Below, piece after piece: positions 37,135 to 48,544 of a DNA stretch of 64,000 nt (positions within the stretch are counted from its first letter, which is position 1; the number at the start of each line of letters is the position of its first letter). The stretch lies in assembly GCA_044220975.1 (NCBI GenBank), contig JBGAPZ010000005.1:62001-126000 (forward strand), read 5' to 3'. This stretch comes from SZUA-430 sp044220975 (lineage in GTDB: Bacteria; Pseudomonadota; Alphaproteobacteria; Micropepsales; Micropepsaceae). The translations under genes and the position numbers were made by a program. The notes beneath the pieces are model-generated. The model was given only the letters and a program-made list of their open reading frames with translations, did not search any database and was not told the origin of the DNA.

Positions 37135-37511
37135 TGATGCGCGTTGCTCTAATTTTCGGTGCCGCATTCGCCTTGTCGGGCGTCGCTCTTGCTGCCGACA
37201 AATCGTCGTGCGACCGGCAGCTCGTCATGCAGATCGACTCGGCTATGGTGACGGTCGAGGCCGACGGCGTGACGATCAACGCGTTCGGCGTTGCGGAGAG
37301 CGCGGGATGGAGCGGGCCGACGCTGATCAAGGCGGGAGAGATTGCGAATGGGTCGGCGACGGTCGATTTCGTCGCGTGCCGGCCAGAGGTTTCGGCGCAG
37401 GTTCTGACGCCGATCCAAACAAAAACGAAATTGCCGCTTGGGGCGGACGTTCGTCATGTCGTTATCCGCACGAAGACGAACAGCATGGATGTCGAGATCG
37501 TACGGAAGTAG
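37134..37511 (+). CDS. Small secreted protein of unknown function
   Basis: A 125-residue protein with a signal peptide (RVALIFGAAFALSGVALAA) and a short beta-rich mature part with two Cys (SSCDRQ and VACRPE), which may form a disulfide. GGAAGG at 37119-37124, nine bases before the ATG, supports this start. It follows directly after the putative lipoprotein gene. I do not recognise a family. Confidence 0.7.
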   Translation: MMRVALIFGAAFALSGVALAADKSSCDRQLVMQIDSAMVTVEADGVTINAFGVAESAGWSGPTLIKAGEIANGSATVDFVACRPEVSAQVLTPIQTKTKLPLGADVRHVVIRTKTNSMDVEIVRK

Positions 37512-37514
37512 CAC

Positions 37515-38358
37515 GTGCGGGATGAGGCGTTTACGGTCGCGCGGGCGGCGGCAATTTCGGCGGCCGCGCTTTGCGACGCCTACAATGCCGCGTTCTCCGA
37601 CTACATCGTAAAGTTTCCGACGCTCGATGAAGACATGTGGCGGGCGATCGCCGAGCGCGAGGGCGTCGACCTTCAGCTCAGCGTCGCCGCCTGCCGGGCC
37701 AACACTGTGCTGGCGTTCGGCTTGGTCGCAGCGCGGGGCGGCGGGATCACGCGCATTGCCACCATGGGGGCCAGACCCGAAGCGCGTGGGACGGGCGCCG
37801 CGCCTTATCTCCTCGATCAGGTGCTCGCAGAGGCGCGGGCGCGCGGCGATGTCAGCGCCGAGTTGGAAGTCATTGCGCAGAACGAACGCGCGTTTCGCCT
37901 CTATCGCTCACGCGGGTTTTCTGCCGGTGGTCACGTTGTGCGGCTTCAAGACGGCGGGCGGACGCGGTAGCGATGCGCCGATTGTGGAGCTCAGCCGCGA
38001 AGACGGTGCGCAGTGGGCGACGGCGTTCGAACGCGACGAGCGCTCGCCCCTTCCCTGGCAAACCACAGGTGCCGCGATTGCGCGCGCGCGCAAGCGACAC
38101 AACGTATCTGGCGACTGGCCGAGGCGCAGGCTGCGTGGCTGGAGACTGCGGACACGATCGCCGTGCGGAGCCTGCTCGATCGCGATGCAGGGGTACGCGG
38201 ATGCCACGCGCCTGCTTGGCGCGCTCGCGCATCGCTTTCCCGCGCACAAGCTGCGGGCACCGCAAATTCATCGTGAGACCGGGCCCGCCGACGCGTTCGA
38301 GCGCGCGGGCTGGACACGTTCGCCGATCTATCAGTTTCTGATGCGCGTGACGCTGTGA
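37515..38358 (+). pseudogene. GNAT-family acetyltransferase gene with about three frameshifts
   Basis: The first frame (37515-37970) gives a clear GNAT domain: DAYNAAFSDYIVKFPTL, RIATMGARPEARGTGAAPYLL (acetyl-CoA loop) and NERAFRLYRSRGF. The protein continues in a second frame from about 37968 (SDAPIVELSREDGAQWATAF), a third frame around 38100-38190 (WRLAEAQAAWLETADTIAVR) and back to the second (GYADATRLLGALAHRFPAHK) to the stop at 38358. Joined, the segments would make a protein of about 280 residues, with a GNAT domain and a C-terminal acceptor-like half. Each break looks like a one- or two-base change. Substrate unknown. Confidence 0.75.
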
Positions 38359-38359
38359 G

Positions 38360-40489
<2,130 letters not shown>

Positions 40490-41086
40490 AGGTTGATCCA
40501 AGTTCGGGTTCGCAGACGCGTCATTCGTAGACTATTCGGCACGAAATCCGATGGGGGTAAACCGACGCGCGTGCGGGATTCTCGTAGTGCCCCGCCTGCG
40601 ACGTGCCCCCAAGAGTTTGGGGGTGAACGAAAGGGAATTCAGAGGAGGTGAATCCTTTGATCGGGCTTTGGTCCATGTTTGTTTCGCGCCTCTCCCGGAT
40701 TTGTCCACAGCGCAGGGTGCACGCGTTAGGATAATCCGGATACGGAGGAATACATTCCGCGCACGGACCTTTTGCGAACGCGAATCCCTGCAAATTACTC
40801 GTCGCTCCGTGCACGGACGAGTTGAGGTTGGGGGAACCGCGTCGGCCAGTTTTGGCAATTGCCATGATGCAACAGCACCGTGAAATAAGCGTTTGATTTG
40901 TCTATATTTAGTGCGAGAACGAACCGTGAAGTGATCTGAGTCAGTGATTCGGGCACGGTTCGTTCCGTTTCTAGTCCATTCTTCTCCTAGCGGTATCCAC
41001 AGCGCTATTCCGGCAACGCGGGGCGTTCTTGCGTTTGCAGTGCAGCGTGGGGCATGTGGACCGGCTTCTTTCCGGAAACCATATCG
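40490..41086. other. Intergenic region between the mutase and helicase genes
   Basis: About 600 bases without a convincing gene. It separates the divergently oriented mutase gene (minus) and the helicase gene (plus), so both promoters should lie here. The main structure is a 12-bp perfect inverted repeat (40917-40928 and 40954-40965). Small open frames in this region lack ribosome sites and domain features. Confidence 0.6.
40917..40965. repeat. 12-bp inverted repeat with a central near-palindrome
   Basis: GAACGAACCGTG at 40917-40928 is matched exactly by its reverse complement CACGGTTCGTTC at 40954-40965. The 25-base spacer holds a second small dyad, CTGAGTCAG (40936-40944), whose centre is within one base of the outer centre, and the direct repeat AGTGAT (40930 and 40942). 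It could be an operator for a dimeric regulator or an RNA hairpin in the helicase leader. No T-run follows on either side, so it is not a standard terminator. Confidence 0.7.
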
Positions 41087-43967
41087 ATGTCTTCTCCGTA
41101 CGGCCGGGTTACCGCCGTTCTTGAATGCGCGGCGTAAATGCCATTTCGCCATCGAACGCATGCTCGCCCACCAAAGCGGCATGATCGGCCTGCCGCTCCG
41201 CCTGCTGGCGCGCGAGGTCTACGAGCGCATCGTCGCCGTGAAGGGCGCGCATGCGGTCGCGCTGGTCACGGGCGAAGAAAAAATCGTTCCGCTAGCGCCG
41301 ACCCATTGGTGGCGACGGTTACTGGCTGATCGATATCGGCGCGGAGTTCATGGCGATCGACGAGATTCAGCTCGCCGCCGATTTCGAGCGTGGGCACGTG
41401 TTCACTGACCGGCTCATAAGTGCGCGCGGACGGTCGGAGACGATCTTCCTCGGCTCCGACACGATGCGACCGCTGATCGCGAAGCTGGTGCCTGGCGTGC
41501 AGTTCATTGGGCGGCCGCGGTTTTCGGATTTGGCTTACACGGGTGCGCGCAAGCTCACGCGATTGCCGCGGCGGTCGGCGATCGTCGCGTTCTCAAGCGA
41601 TGCGGTTTATTCGATTGCCGAACTCGTGCGCCGTCAGCGCGGCGGCGCGGCGGTGGTGATGGGCGCGCTCTCGCCCCGCACACGCAACGCTCAAGTCGCG
41701 CTTTATCAGAACGGCGACGTCGACTTCTTGGTCGCTACCGATGCGATCGGCATGGGCCTCAACATGGACATCGACCATGTGGCGTTTGCGGCGACGGAGA
41801 AATTCGACGGCACTGTCCGCCGGCCGCTGCGCGCGAACGAGCTTGCGCAGATTGCGGGCCGTGCAGGCCGGCATATGAACGACGGTACGTTCGGCGTTAC
41901 TGCAGACGCGGAACTGGAAGGCGAACTCGTCGAGTCGATCGAGAACCATCGTTTCGATCCGGTGCGCGTCATTCAATGGCGCAATTCCAATCTCGATTTC
42001 GGCAGCATCGAAGCGCTCGATCGCAGCCTCGACACGCGCACTGCCGCCGACGCGCGGACTGGCGCGCGCATGGCCGACGACCAACTGGTGCTGCGCATCT
42101 TGGGCGCAGAAGAGAACGTCAAGGCAATGGTGCACGATCCGGCCGGCGTGAAGCGGCTGTGGCGCGTACCGAATACCGGACTTCCGCAAATCCACGCCGG
42201 AAGAACACGCGCGTTTGATCGGCGGCATCTTCGAGCACCGATGAGCAACGAAGGCGTGTTGCCGGAGGATTGGCTGAACGGGCAAGTGTCGCGGCTCGAC
42301 AACATCGAGGGCGACATCGACGCAATCGCGCAGCGCATCGCGCATATCCGGACCTGGACCTATGTCGCGAACCGGCCGGACTGGCTGGCCGACGCAGTGC
42401 AGTGGCAAGAGCGCGCGCGAGCGGTCGAGGATCGGTTGTCGGACGCGCTGCACGAGAAGCTGACGCAGCGCTTCGTCGACCGGCGGACCAGCGTTTTGAT
42501 GCGCCGGTTGCGCGAAGACGAAGAGTTCGCGGCGACGATCGACGGCGAAGGCGAGGTCCTGGTCGAGGGTGAATACGTCGGGCGGCTGCAAGGATTTTCG
42601 TTCGTGCCCGATCCGCGTGCGATCGGCATTCACGGCCGTGCGCTTCGGGCGGCGGCGCTCAAAGGCCTTGCCGGCGAGATCGCGTCGCGGGCGCATGCGC
42701 TCACCAACGCCCCTGAAGCTGCCATCACGCTCTCCGAGCATGGGCGGCTTTGGTGGAACGGCGGAATCGTTGCGCAGTTAAAGAAGGGGCATGATCCCCT
42801 GCACCCGCGCGTCGAGTTGCTCGCCGACGATCTGTTGTCGACGTCGGCGCGCGAGCGGGCGACGGAGCGGCTTGAGGAGTGGCTCGCGCATCACGTCGCG
42901 AAGATCCTGTCGCCCCTCTTGAGCGTGCAGGTGGAACTCAAGAAAGAAATGCCGAAGGAAGCGGTGCCGGTCGAAGAGCCAAAGACTGAGGAGCCAGCGG
43001 CGGCTGAAGCAACGGAAGAAACGGCTGCCGAAGAAGCGGCGGGCGATGCGGCGGAAGATGCCGTCGATACCACGGATACGCGCGCTGCGGAGGCTGCGCC
43101 GAGTGAAGCGAGTGCCGCGCCGCAGCTGTTCGCCTGGCCGCTGCAAGGCATGGCGCGCGGTCTGGCGTTTCAGATCTACGAGAATCTGGGTTCGGTCTCG
43201 CGCCAGTCGGTGATGAGGAGCAGCGCGGTGGCAAGGCGATCGTACGCCGCTCCGGCGGCTTGGCGTTCGCTTCGGGGCGTTCTCGATCTTCTTGCCGGCA
43301 TTGGTGAAACCTGCGGCGGCGCGGTTGAAGGCGTTGCTCTGGGCCGTGCATCAAGGGATCACCGACATACCGCCGCCGCCTGCGGCCGGCCTCACGTCGC
43401 TGCCTTCCGATCCTTCTGTGCCTGCCGGGTTCTATGAGGCTGCAGGCTTCCGGCTGTGCGGCCCGCGCGCGGTGCGCATCGATATGCTCGAGCGGCTTGG
43501 TGACATTATTCGCAGCAAAGGCCAGAGCGGACGATGCCAGATGGCTTCGCCGTGTCGAACGACATGATGTCGGTGCTCGGTTGCGGTGAAGACGACATTG
43601 CACATGTGCTTCGTTCGCTTGGCTTTCGCGATACCAAGACAAAGAACGAAGCCGGCGAAGAGACGACGCTGTGGCAGCAACGTACAGCGGCCTGAGCGCG
43701 GGCCGAAGCCGCAGCGCAAGCGGCCGGAACAGCATCGGCAAGGCGCGCGCCTCAATCCATCGCAGTGCCTTAGGGTGCGCCGGCGGCGAGCCGCCGAAGG
43801 CAGAGGCCAAGACTGAGCGACCGGACAAACGTCCGCCGCGGCACAAGGATCGTGAGCGCGATCGCAAGCCGCAGCACGAGGCGCGTCCACCGCGCGAGCG
43901 GAAGGAAAAACCGATGGATCCGGATTCGCCGTTCGCGGTGCTCGCAGCGTTGAAGCTGCGGAAGTAG
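41087..43967 (+). pseudogene. SUV3-like DExH RNA/DNA helicase gene with many frameshifts
   Basis: From the ATG at 41087 the start reads SSPYGRVTAVL, after which the expected Walker A (GPTNTGKTH) is scrambled around 41105-41130. FAIERMLAHQSGMIGLPLRLLAREVY follows, another break lies near 41300-41340, and the frame from 41350 has the DEIQ box, ALSPRTRNAQVALYQNG and QIAGRAGRHMNDGTF, the helicase C-domain motifs. Further breaks fall near 43215-43300, 43540 and 43690; C-terminal segments FYEAAGFRLCGPRAVRIDMLERL, DMMSVLGCGEDDIAHVLRSLGF and a basic tail lie in different frames. The intact protein would be about 950 residues. The adjacent S4 gene and fdxA are intact. Confidence 0.82.
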
Positions 43968-43970
43968 CGC

Positions 43971-44342
43971 TTGCAGCGGGTCGATAAATACCTCTGGTAC
44001 ACACGCTTCTTCAAAAGCCGGACGCTGGCCGCGTCCGTCGTGACCGCTGGCCGTGTGAGGATCAACGGTGCGCGCTGTGAAAAAGCAAGCGCGACGGTGA
44101 AAGTCGGCGACGTGCTGACGTTTCCGGCGGGCGCACTGGTTCGCGTGATCAAGGTCGTGAACGGTGGGACGCGACGCGGGCCTGCGAGTGAGGCGCAGAC
44201 GCTCTATGAGGATTTGACGCCGCCGCCGGAGGTTCGTTCCGCCGAGCCGACGTCACCTGCGAAGCGCGAGGCGGGATCGGGGCGGCCGACAAAGAAGCAG
44301 CGGCGCGAGACCGACGCCCTGACCGACGACCGCGACGACTAA
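43971..44342 (+). CDS. S4-domain RNA-binding protein (HslR-like)
   Basis: A 123-residue protein starting at TTG (43971), three bases after the helicase stop. QRVDKYLWYTRFFKSRTLA, VTAGRVRINGARCEK and VKVGDVLTFP form an S4 RNA-binding domain as in Hsp15/HslR, which binds free 50S subunits carrying nascent chains. The C-terminal 45 residues are basic and low complexity (TKKQRRETD). The helicase - S4 - fdxA order is common in alphaproteobacteria. Confidence 0.87.
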   Translation: MQRVDKYLWYTRFFKSRTLAASVVTAGRVRINGARCEKASATVKVGDVLTFPAGALVRVIKVVNGGTRRGPASEAQTLYEDLTPPPEVRSAEPTSPAKREAGSGRPTKKQRRETDALTDDRDD

Positions 44343-44428
44343 GCGCGCACGGGGCAAGGGGTTGTTGGCGGGGGTGCGAAATGTTACGCGTCTCGCCCCG
44401 TTCAACAACGCGTTTGTCTGAAGCCCCC

Positions 44429-44767
44429 ATGACCTACATCGTCAACGAGAACTGCATCAAATGTAAGTTCATGGACTGTGTGGAGGTCTGCCCCGTCGAC
44501 TGCTTCTACGAGGGGGAGAACATGCTGGTCATCCACCCCGACGAATGCATCGACTGCGGCGTGTGCGAGCCGGAGTGCCCCGTGGACGCCATCAAGCCGG
44601 ACACGGAGCCTGGAATCGAGAAGTGGCTCTCCGTGAACAAGGAGTTCGCCAGCAAGTGGCCGAACATTACGGTAAAGGGCGAGCCGCCCGCGGACGCTAA
44701 GGACTTCGAAACCGTACCGGACAAGTTCGAAAAGTTCTTCAGCCCAAAGCCGGGGTCGGGCAGTTAA
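44429..44767 (+). CDS. fdxA: Ferredoxin FdxA, 7Fe-type
   Basis: A 112-residue protein from the ATG at 44429; the frame is open further upstream but this is the family start. TYIVNENCIKCKFMDCVEVC and CIDCGVCEPECP give one [3Fe-4S] and one [4Fe-4S] cluster, the layout of alphaproteobacterial FdxA. The C-terminal half (WLSVNKEFASKWPNIT) is typical of the group. It is a soluble electron carrier; partners are not known. Confidence 0.97.
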   Translation: MTYIVNENCIKCKFMDCVEVCPVDCFYEGENMLVIHPDECIDCGVCEPECPVDAIKPDTEPGIEKWLSVNKEFASKWPNITVKGEPPADAKDFETVPDKFEKFFSPKPGSGS

Positions 44768-45159
44768 CCGGTTTTCCCCATTTCACGGTTGCGTGCGTCA
44801 ACTTCTTCCATTCAAGGCTGCCGGCCGGGTAACCGTTGTTTTGGCCGAATCCTGCGTGTTTCGAGCGATTGCGACAGTGGTGAAACAATAGTTAAGGCCC
44901 CACCCCGCCTTTATTTTTCCCATTTTCTGTGTTACATTACGGCAACTCGGAACTGAACCTGGAAAACTGGCGGTCGATCAAGAACGTGGGGACGCAAACC
45001 AGCCTCCGCGAACGCGGCGCGAAGAATTCGCACCGGGCCGTTTTCAAAACAACGGAGTTTCCGAAGCGGCATCGCGTGGAACGGCCCCGCGATGCTGACC
45101 TGCTGCGTGTTCGCAAAACCGTGGCAAAGGCCAAGCTGAACGGGAAAGACAAGACATTG
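44768..45159. other. Leader region between fdxA and carD
   Basis: About 390 bases. A frame in phase with carD is open from a GTG at 44929, giving 77 extra residues, but the family start is the ATG at 45160 and the extra sequence has no known features. The stretch 44890-44935 is comparatively AT-rich (TTATTTTTCCCATTTTC) and may hold the carD promoter. No hairpin with a T-run was found after fdxA. Confidence 0.5.
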
Positions 45160-45924
45160 ATGAGCGCGAAAAAGACGACGAAGGCAGCCTCGGCGAAGGT
45201 CGTGAAAGTGGCCCTGAAAGGCCCTGTCAAGGCTTCGGTTAAGGCTGCAGCGAAGCCGGCCCACAAGGTCGAGGTCAAGAAGCCCGAACTGAAAGCCGTT
45301 CCCAAGGTCGATCTCAAGGTCGCACCGAAGGCGACGGTTTCCCCGGTCAAGGTGGAGCCGAAGCTGGTTGCCAGTCATGGCAAGCCCGTTGTGGTCCCAG
45401 TGGCCGCGAAGGTGGTTCCGCCGAAGCCGAAAAGGCCGGATTTCCGGACGAACGATTGGGTCGTCTACCCTGCGCATGGCGTGGGCCGGATCATCCAGGT
45501 CGTTGAGCAGGAAGTGGCGGGCATGAAGCTCGAGCTCTTCGTGATCAATTTCGACAAGGACAAGATGACCCTGCGTGTGCCGGTCGCGAAGGCGAGCCTT
45601 ATCGGCATGCGCCGGTTGTCCTCGCCGGATGTTGTGGCGAACGCCCTGCAGACGCTGAAGGGCCGCGCGCGCATCAAGCGCACGATGTGGAGCCGCCGGG
45701 CCCAGGAATACGAAGCAAAGATCAACTCGGGCGATCTGATCTCGATCGCGGAAGTTGTTCGCGACTTGCACCGCGCAAGCGGGCAGCCGGAGCAGTCCTA
45801 CTCCGAGCGTCAGCTCTACGAAGCTGCGTTGGGGCGTATGGCGCGCGAGGTTGCAGCGGTTGAGCGGATCGATGAAGACGCGGCGGTGAAGCGGCTTGAA
45901 GTGGCGCTGCAGCGCGCCGCTTAG
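45160..45924 (+). CDS. carD: CarD-like transcriptional regulator with a long basic N-terminal tail
   Basis: A 254-residue protein. The first about 90 residues are low complexity, rich in Lys, Ala, Val and Pro (KVELKAVPK-like repeats such as KVDLKVAPKATVSPVKVEPK), recalling histone H1-like tails. From about residue 92 the CarD/CdnL RNA-polymerase-binding domain follows: TNDWVVYPAHGVGRI, VINFDKDKMTLRVPVAK, then the helical part with KRTMWSRRAQEYEAKINSGD. CarD binds the RNA polymerase beta subunit and stabilises open promoter complexes, especially at rRNA genes. A terminator follows at 45950. Confidence 0.93.
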   Translation: MSAKKTTKAASAKVVKVALKGPVKASVKAAAKPAHKVEVKKPELKAVPKVDLKVAPKATVSPVKVEPKLVASHGKPVVVPVAAKVVPPKPKRPDFRTNDWVVYPAHGVGRIIQVVEQEVAGMKLELFVINFDKDKMTLRVPVAKASLIGMRRLSSPDVVANALQTLKGRARIKRTMWSRRAQEYEAKINSGDLISIAEVVRDLHRASGQPEQSYSERQLYEAALGRMAREVAAVERIDEDAAVKRLEVALQRAA

Positions 45925-45949
45925 TCCTAGCCGAAAATTAGTAACGTTC

Positions 45950-45982
45950 AGGCGCGGCGGGGGTTCCCTGTCGCGCCTTTTT
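45950..45982 (+). terminator. Rho-independent terminator after carD
   Basis: AGGCGCG (45950-45956) pairs with CGCGCCT (45972-45978) to give a 7-bp GC-rich stem, with a 15-base loop that may pair further (GGGG with CCC). A run of five T follows (45978-45982). It starts 26 bases after the carD stop and separates carD from rpoH. Confidence 0.75.
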
Positions 45983-46073
45983 CCATGCCGGAGACGTAAT
46001 TTGGAATTGATCTAAAGAGGCTTGTAACGCGTTTAAGGGATACCCAACTAGGGTAGTAGGAATTGGAGACCCC

Positions 46074-46961
46074 ATGGCTACGTTCGACACCGTTCACGCC
46101 GTTAAAGCCAACCGCCGGTTCATCAAGAAGTCGATGACCACGGACTTGCTGGAAGCCGCGCACGAGCAAGAGCTCGCGCGCGCGTGGCGTGACAAGGGCG
46201 ATCAGAAGGCGCTGCACGAGCTGACGACGGCTTATTTCCGGCTCGTCGTCGCGGTGGCTGCGCGTTTCAAGCATTACGGCTTGCCGATGGGCGACCTCAT
46301 CCAAGAGGGCGCTGTCGGCCTGATGCAAGCTGCCCAGCGTTTCGAGCCGGAGCGCCAGGTGCGCTTTTCGACCTATGCCACGTGGTGGATCCGCGCGGCA
46401 ATCCAGGACTACGTGCTGCGCAATTGGTCGATCGTGCGGCTGACGTCGACGGCGACGCAGAAGTCGTTGTTCTTCAACCTGCGCCGCTTGAAGGCGAAGA
46501 TCGCCGGGAATCCGTCGAAGGATTTGTCGCGCGAGGGCGCGCTCAAGATCGCCGAGGCGCTCCGCGTTTCGGTAAGCGACGTCGAAGACATGGACGCGCG
46601 TTTGACGAGCGGCGACCGTTCGCTGAACGCGGCGCCTGGCGAACCCGGCGAAGGCGAGTGGCAGGATATGCTTGCCGACGACGCACCGCGGCCGGACGAG
46701 AACGTGATGCTGACGCGCGATGCGGCGACGCGGGCGCAGTGGATCAATCTCGCGCTCGACACACTCACCCCGCGCGAGCAGGTGATCATCCGCGAGCGAC
46801 AAATGCAGGAAGACGCGGTGACGCTTGAGTCGCTGGGTGCGAGGCTTGGCATCTCGAAGGAGCGCGTGCGTCAGATCGAGGCGAATGCGCTCTCGAAGCT
46901 GAAGCGGGCGTTGATCGATCAAGTCGGCGATCCCGTCGAAGCGGGCCTCGTCGCCGCCTAA
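46074..46961 (+). CDS. rpoH: RNA polymerase heat-shock sigma factor RpoH (sigma-32)
   Basis: A 295-residue protein of normal RpoH length. Region 2 has LVVAVAARFKHYGLPMGDLIQEGAVGLMQA, FSTYATWWIRAAIQDYVLRNWSIVR and the RpoH box area QKSLFFNLRRLK; region 4 ends ESLGARLGISKERVRQIE. It directs RNA polymerase to chaperone and protease genes. TTGGAG lies just before the ATG. It overlaps by four bases the stop of the convergent nuclease gene. Alphaproteobacteria often carry two rpoH genes; only one is in view. Confidence 0.96.
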   Translation: MATFDTVHAVKANRRFIKKSMTTDLLEAAHEQELARAWRDKGDQKALHELTTAYFRLVVAVAARFKHYGLPMGDLIQEGAVGLMQAAQRFEPERQVRFSTYATWWIRAAIQDYVLRNWSIVRLTSTATQKSLFFNLRRLKAKIAGNPSKDLSREGALKIAEALRVSVSDVEDMDARLTSGDRSLNAAPGEPGEGEWQDMLADDAPRPDENVMLTRDAATRAQWINLALDTLTPREQVIIRERQMQEDAVTLESLGARLGISKERVRQIEANALSKLKRALIDQVGDPVEAGLVAA

Positions 46962-47707
46962 TCCAGCACTTCCATCTGTTCCGCGTGCGTGAGCTCGATC
47001 TCGGGGCCATTGAGCAACGAGAGCCAGCCGCGCACGCGAACGGATTTGGCGTTCCACTTTGCAGGGTCTATCCCCTCTTTCGCGAACCGCTTCAAATCGC
47101 GCGCTGAGATCGTGACCGTGAAGTCCGTGCGGTAGTCGGCGCCGAAGTTCAAGAATGCGCGGTCGCGGCCTACCTTCACCGACGCGATTTTTCCTTCGAT
47201 GATTTGGAATGTGCCGATGTCGGGGCCCAGGTCGTCGGCTTTGCGGATGCTGTAGAAGGCGTTCGCCCACATTCCGCGTTTTGCCGCTCTTGCTTCGGCC
47301 TCGCGATTCAACAGTTCGGCGGCGCACCGGCGCGTGTCGCTGCGCGAATAGGCGCGCGCGAAGCCGCCATCGATCAGTTCACCTTGAAGCCACGCTTTGC
47401 CGAAGAACGCGTACGCCAGCAGATCGCCGTGGCGGTCGGTACCGCGATCGGCATACCCAAGGTCGATCGTCTTGCCCTCAATCAGCTTTGCGAGGTTCAC
47501 CGTCGCCTCCACCGCGAGCGGCCAACCGGTGCGCGGGGCCTCAATGCCCGCAAGGCGTACACGGCGGCCATCGGTTAGCATGAAGCTGCCTCCGTCGATG
47601 ACGGAAGCAACTGTGGCTTCCTCGGCGATGGTTACATCGCACTCGTTGGCTTGCGCGGCGCTTAGACCGAGGAAAACGAGGAAAAAGCTCGCTAACCGCC
47701 TCAACAT
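46958..47707 (-). CDS. Secreted thermonuclease-like (SNase-domain) protein
   Basis: A 249-residue protein from the ATG at 47707, with a signal peptide (LRRLASFFLVFLGLSAAQA). VASVIDGGSFMLTDGRRVRLAGIEAPR, then YADRGTDRHGDLLAYAF and AKRGMWAN match the SNase fold with its OB barrel; the usual catalytic Arg and Glu are partly altered (KTIDLGYADRGTDRHG retains the Arg). The last 100 residues are a second beta-rich part. The frame stays open for 96 codons upstream (to 47995) and codes a hydrophobic stretch, but the signal peptide argues for the shorter form. Confidence 0.83.
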   Translation of the reverse strand: MLRRLASFFLVFLGLSAAQANECDVTIAEEATVASVIDGGSFMLTDGRRVRLAGIEAPRTGWPLAVEATVNLAKLIEGKTIDLGYADRGTDRHGDLLAYAFFGKAWLQGELIDGGFARAYSRSDTRRCAAELLNREAEARAAKRGMWANAFYSIRKADDLGPDIGTFQIIEGKIASVKVGRDRAFLNFGADYRTDFTVTISARDLKRFAKEGIDPAKWNAKSVRVRGWLSLLNGPEIELTHAEQMEVLD

Positions 47708-48175
47708 TCGCGCCCTCTTGCCAAGGTTCGAAAAGACCAATCGCACGCGCGGCGTTTGAAACACATTGTCGTGGTCGGCGCGGGCGAAGATTCCAAACAC
47801 CGCAAGGATCGTCGCGGCCCACAGCGACAACCGAAGCAGCACGTCTTGGCCGACTTGCAAGAATTGCACGAGGACGACCGCTCCAAGTGCAGGCGTGGCA
47901 CTCGTGAGCAAACTCGCAACCTGCAGGGGGGCGTGTAGTTGCAGTCCTGAAAGCGCCGTCGGATCGATCACGTCAATTTGCTGGTCTTCACGCACTGAGA
48001 AGCACCTGTGGCAAGGTCAAGGAGCAGGTTGCGGCGACCGATCCCCACCATCTTCGCTGAACCAGGTCGTCGCGACAACGGGCACATGGTCTGCCGACGA
48101 ACCCATAGAAAAAGTTGCTGAGAAACCGCAAGAATTTTCGTTTGTGGACGGAGCAATGCAGTCGTAGCCCTGCCG
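47708..48175. other. Gap upstream of the nuclease gene with an in-frame hydrophobic open frame
   Basis: About 470 bases. On the minus strand 47708-47995 is open, in phase with the nuclease gene, and reads ALGAVVLVQFLQVGQDVLL and LSLWAATILAVFGIFA, which could be a remnant or a small membrane protein. No ribosome site or family match supports it. The remaining 180 bases show no gene, RNA or repeat that I can recognise. Confidence 0.45.
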
Positions 48176-48544
48176 ATGAGTCAAACGTCGGGGATGGTAT
48201 TGTTGCCCGCATCGGTCCGAACACATCTGATGGTCGCGCTTGGCATGGCACTCATGCTGGCGCTGTGCGCATGCGAGGAGCCGCGGTCTGCGACACCGGC
48301 GCAGACGGTACCCGCACAGTCCGCTGACGGCGACAACGAGGCCGGATGCTCCCGCGCGTACTTCTATAATTTCAGTGGCACACGCGCACAGGGGACGGTG
48401 ATCTGCTCGCAACACGGATGCACCGACAAAGGAAGCGCGCCGCGTGAGGCTGCACGTGAAGGGACGAACATATTTTGCGGGCCTGTCCCTGCTTGCCGCG
48501 TTCGCGTGTTCTTGGGACGCTCACGCAGAGCGCTGCCTTTATAG
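48176..48544 (+). CDS. Possible small lipoprotein, 3' end uncertain
   Basis: The frame reads a hydrophobic signal segment (MVALGMALMLALCAC) ending in a possible lipobox, then EEPRSATPAQTVPAQSAD and a Cys-containing part (VICSQHGCTDKGS). The last 30 residues overlap, in another frame, the signal peptide of the following crystallin-like gene, so the true end may be earlier and the gene may also carry a frameshift. Start choice (48176, 48194 or 48230) is open. No family recognised. Confidence 0.4.
   Translation: MSQTSGMVLLPASVRTHLMVALGMALMLALCACEEPRSATPAQTVPAQSADGDNEAGCSRAYFYNFSGTRAQGTVICSQHGCTDKGSAPREAAREGTNIFCGPVPACRVRVFLGRSRRALPL

Noticed and set aside
46021..46060. Possible sigma-32-type promoter before rpoH (CTTGTA at 46021)
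   Set aside because: The -35-like box is present but no matching -10 box is found at the right spacing.
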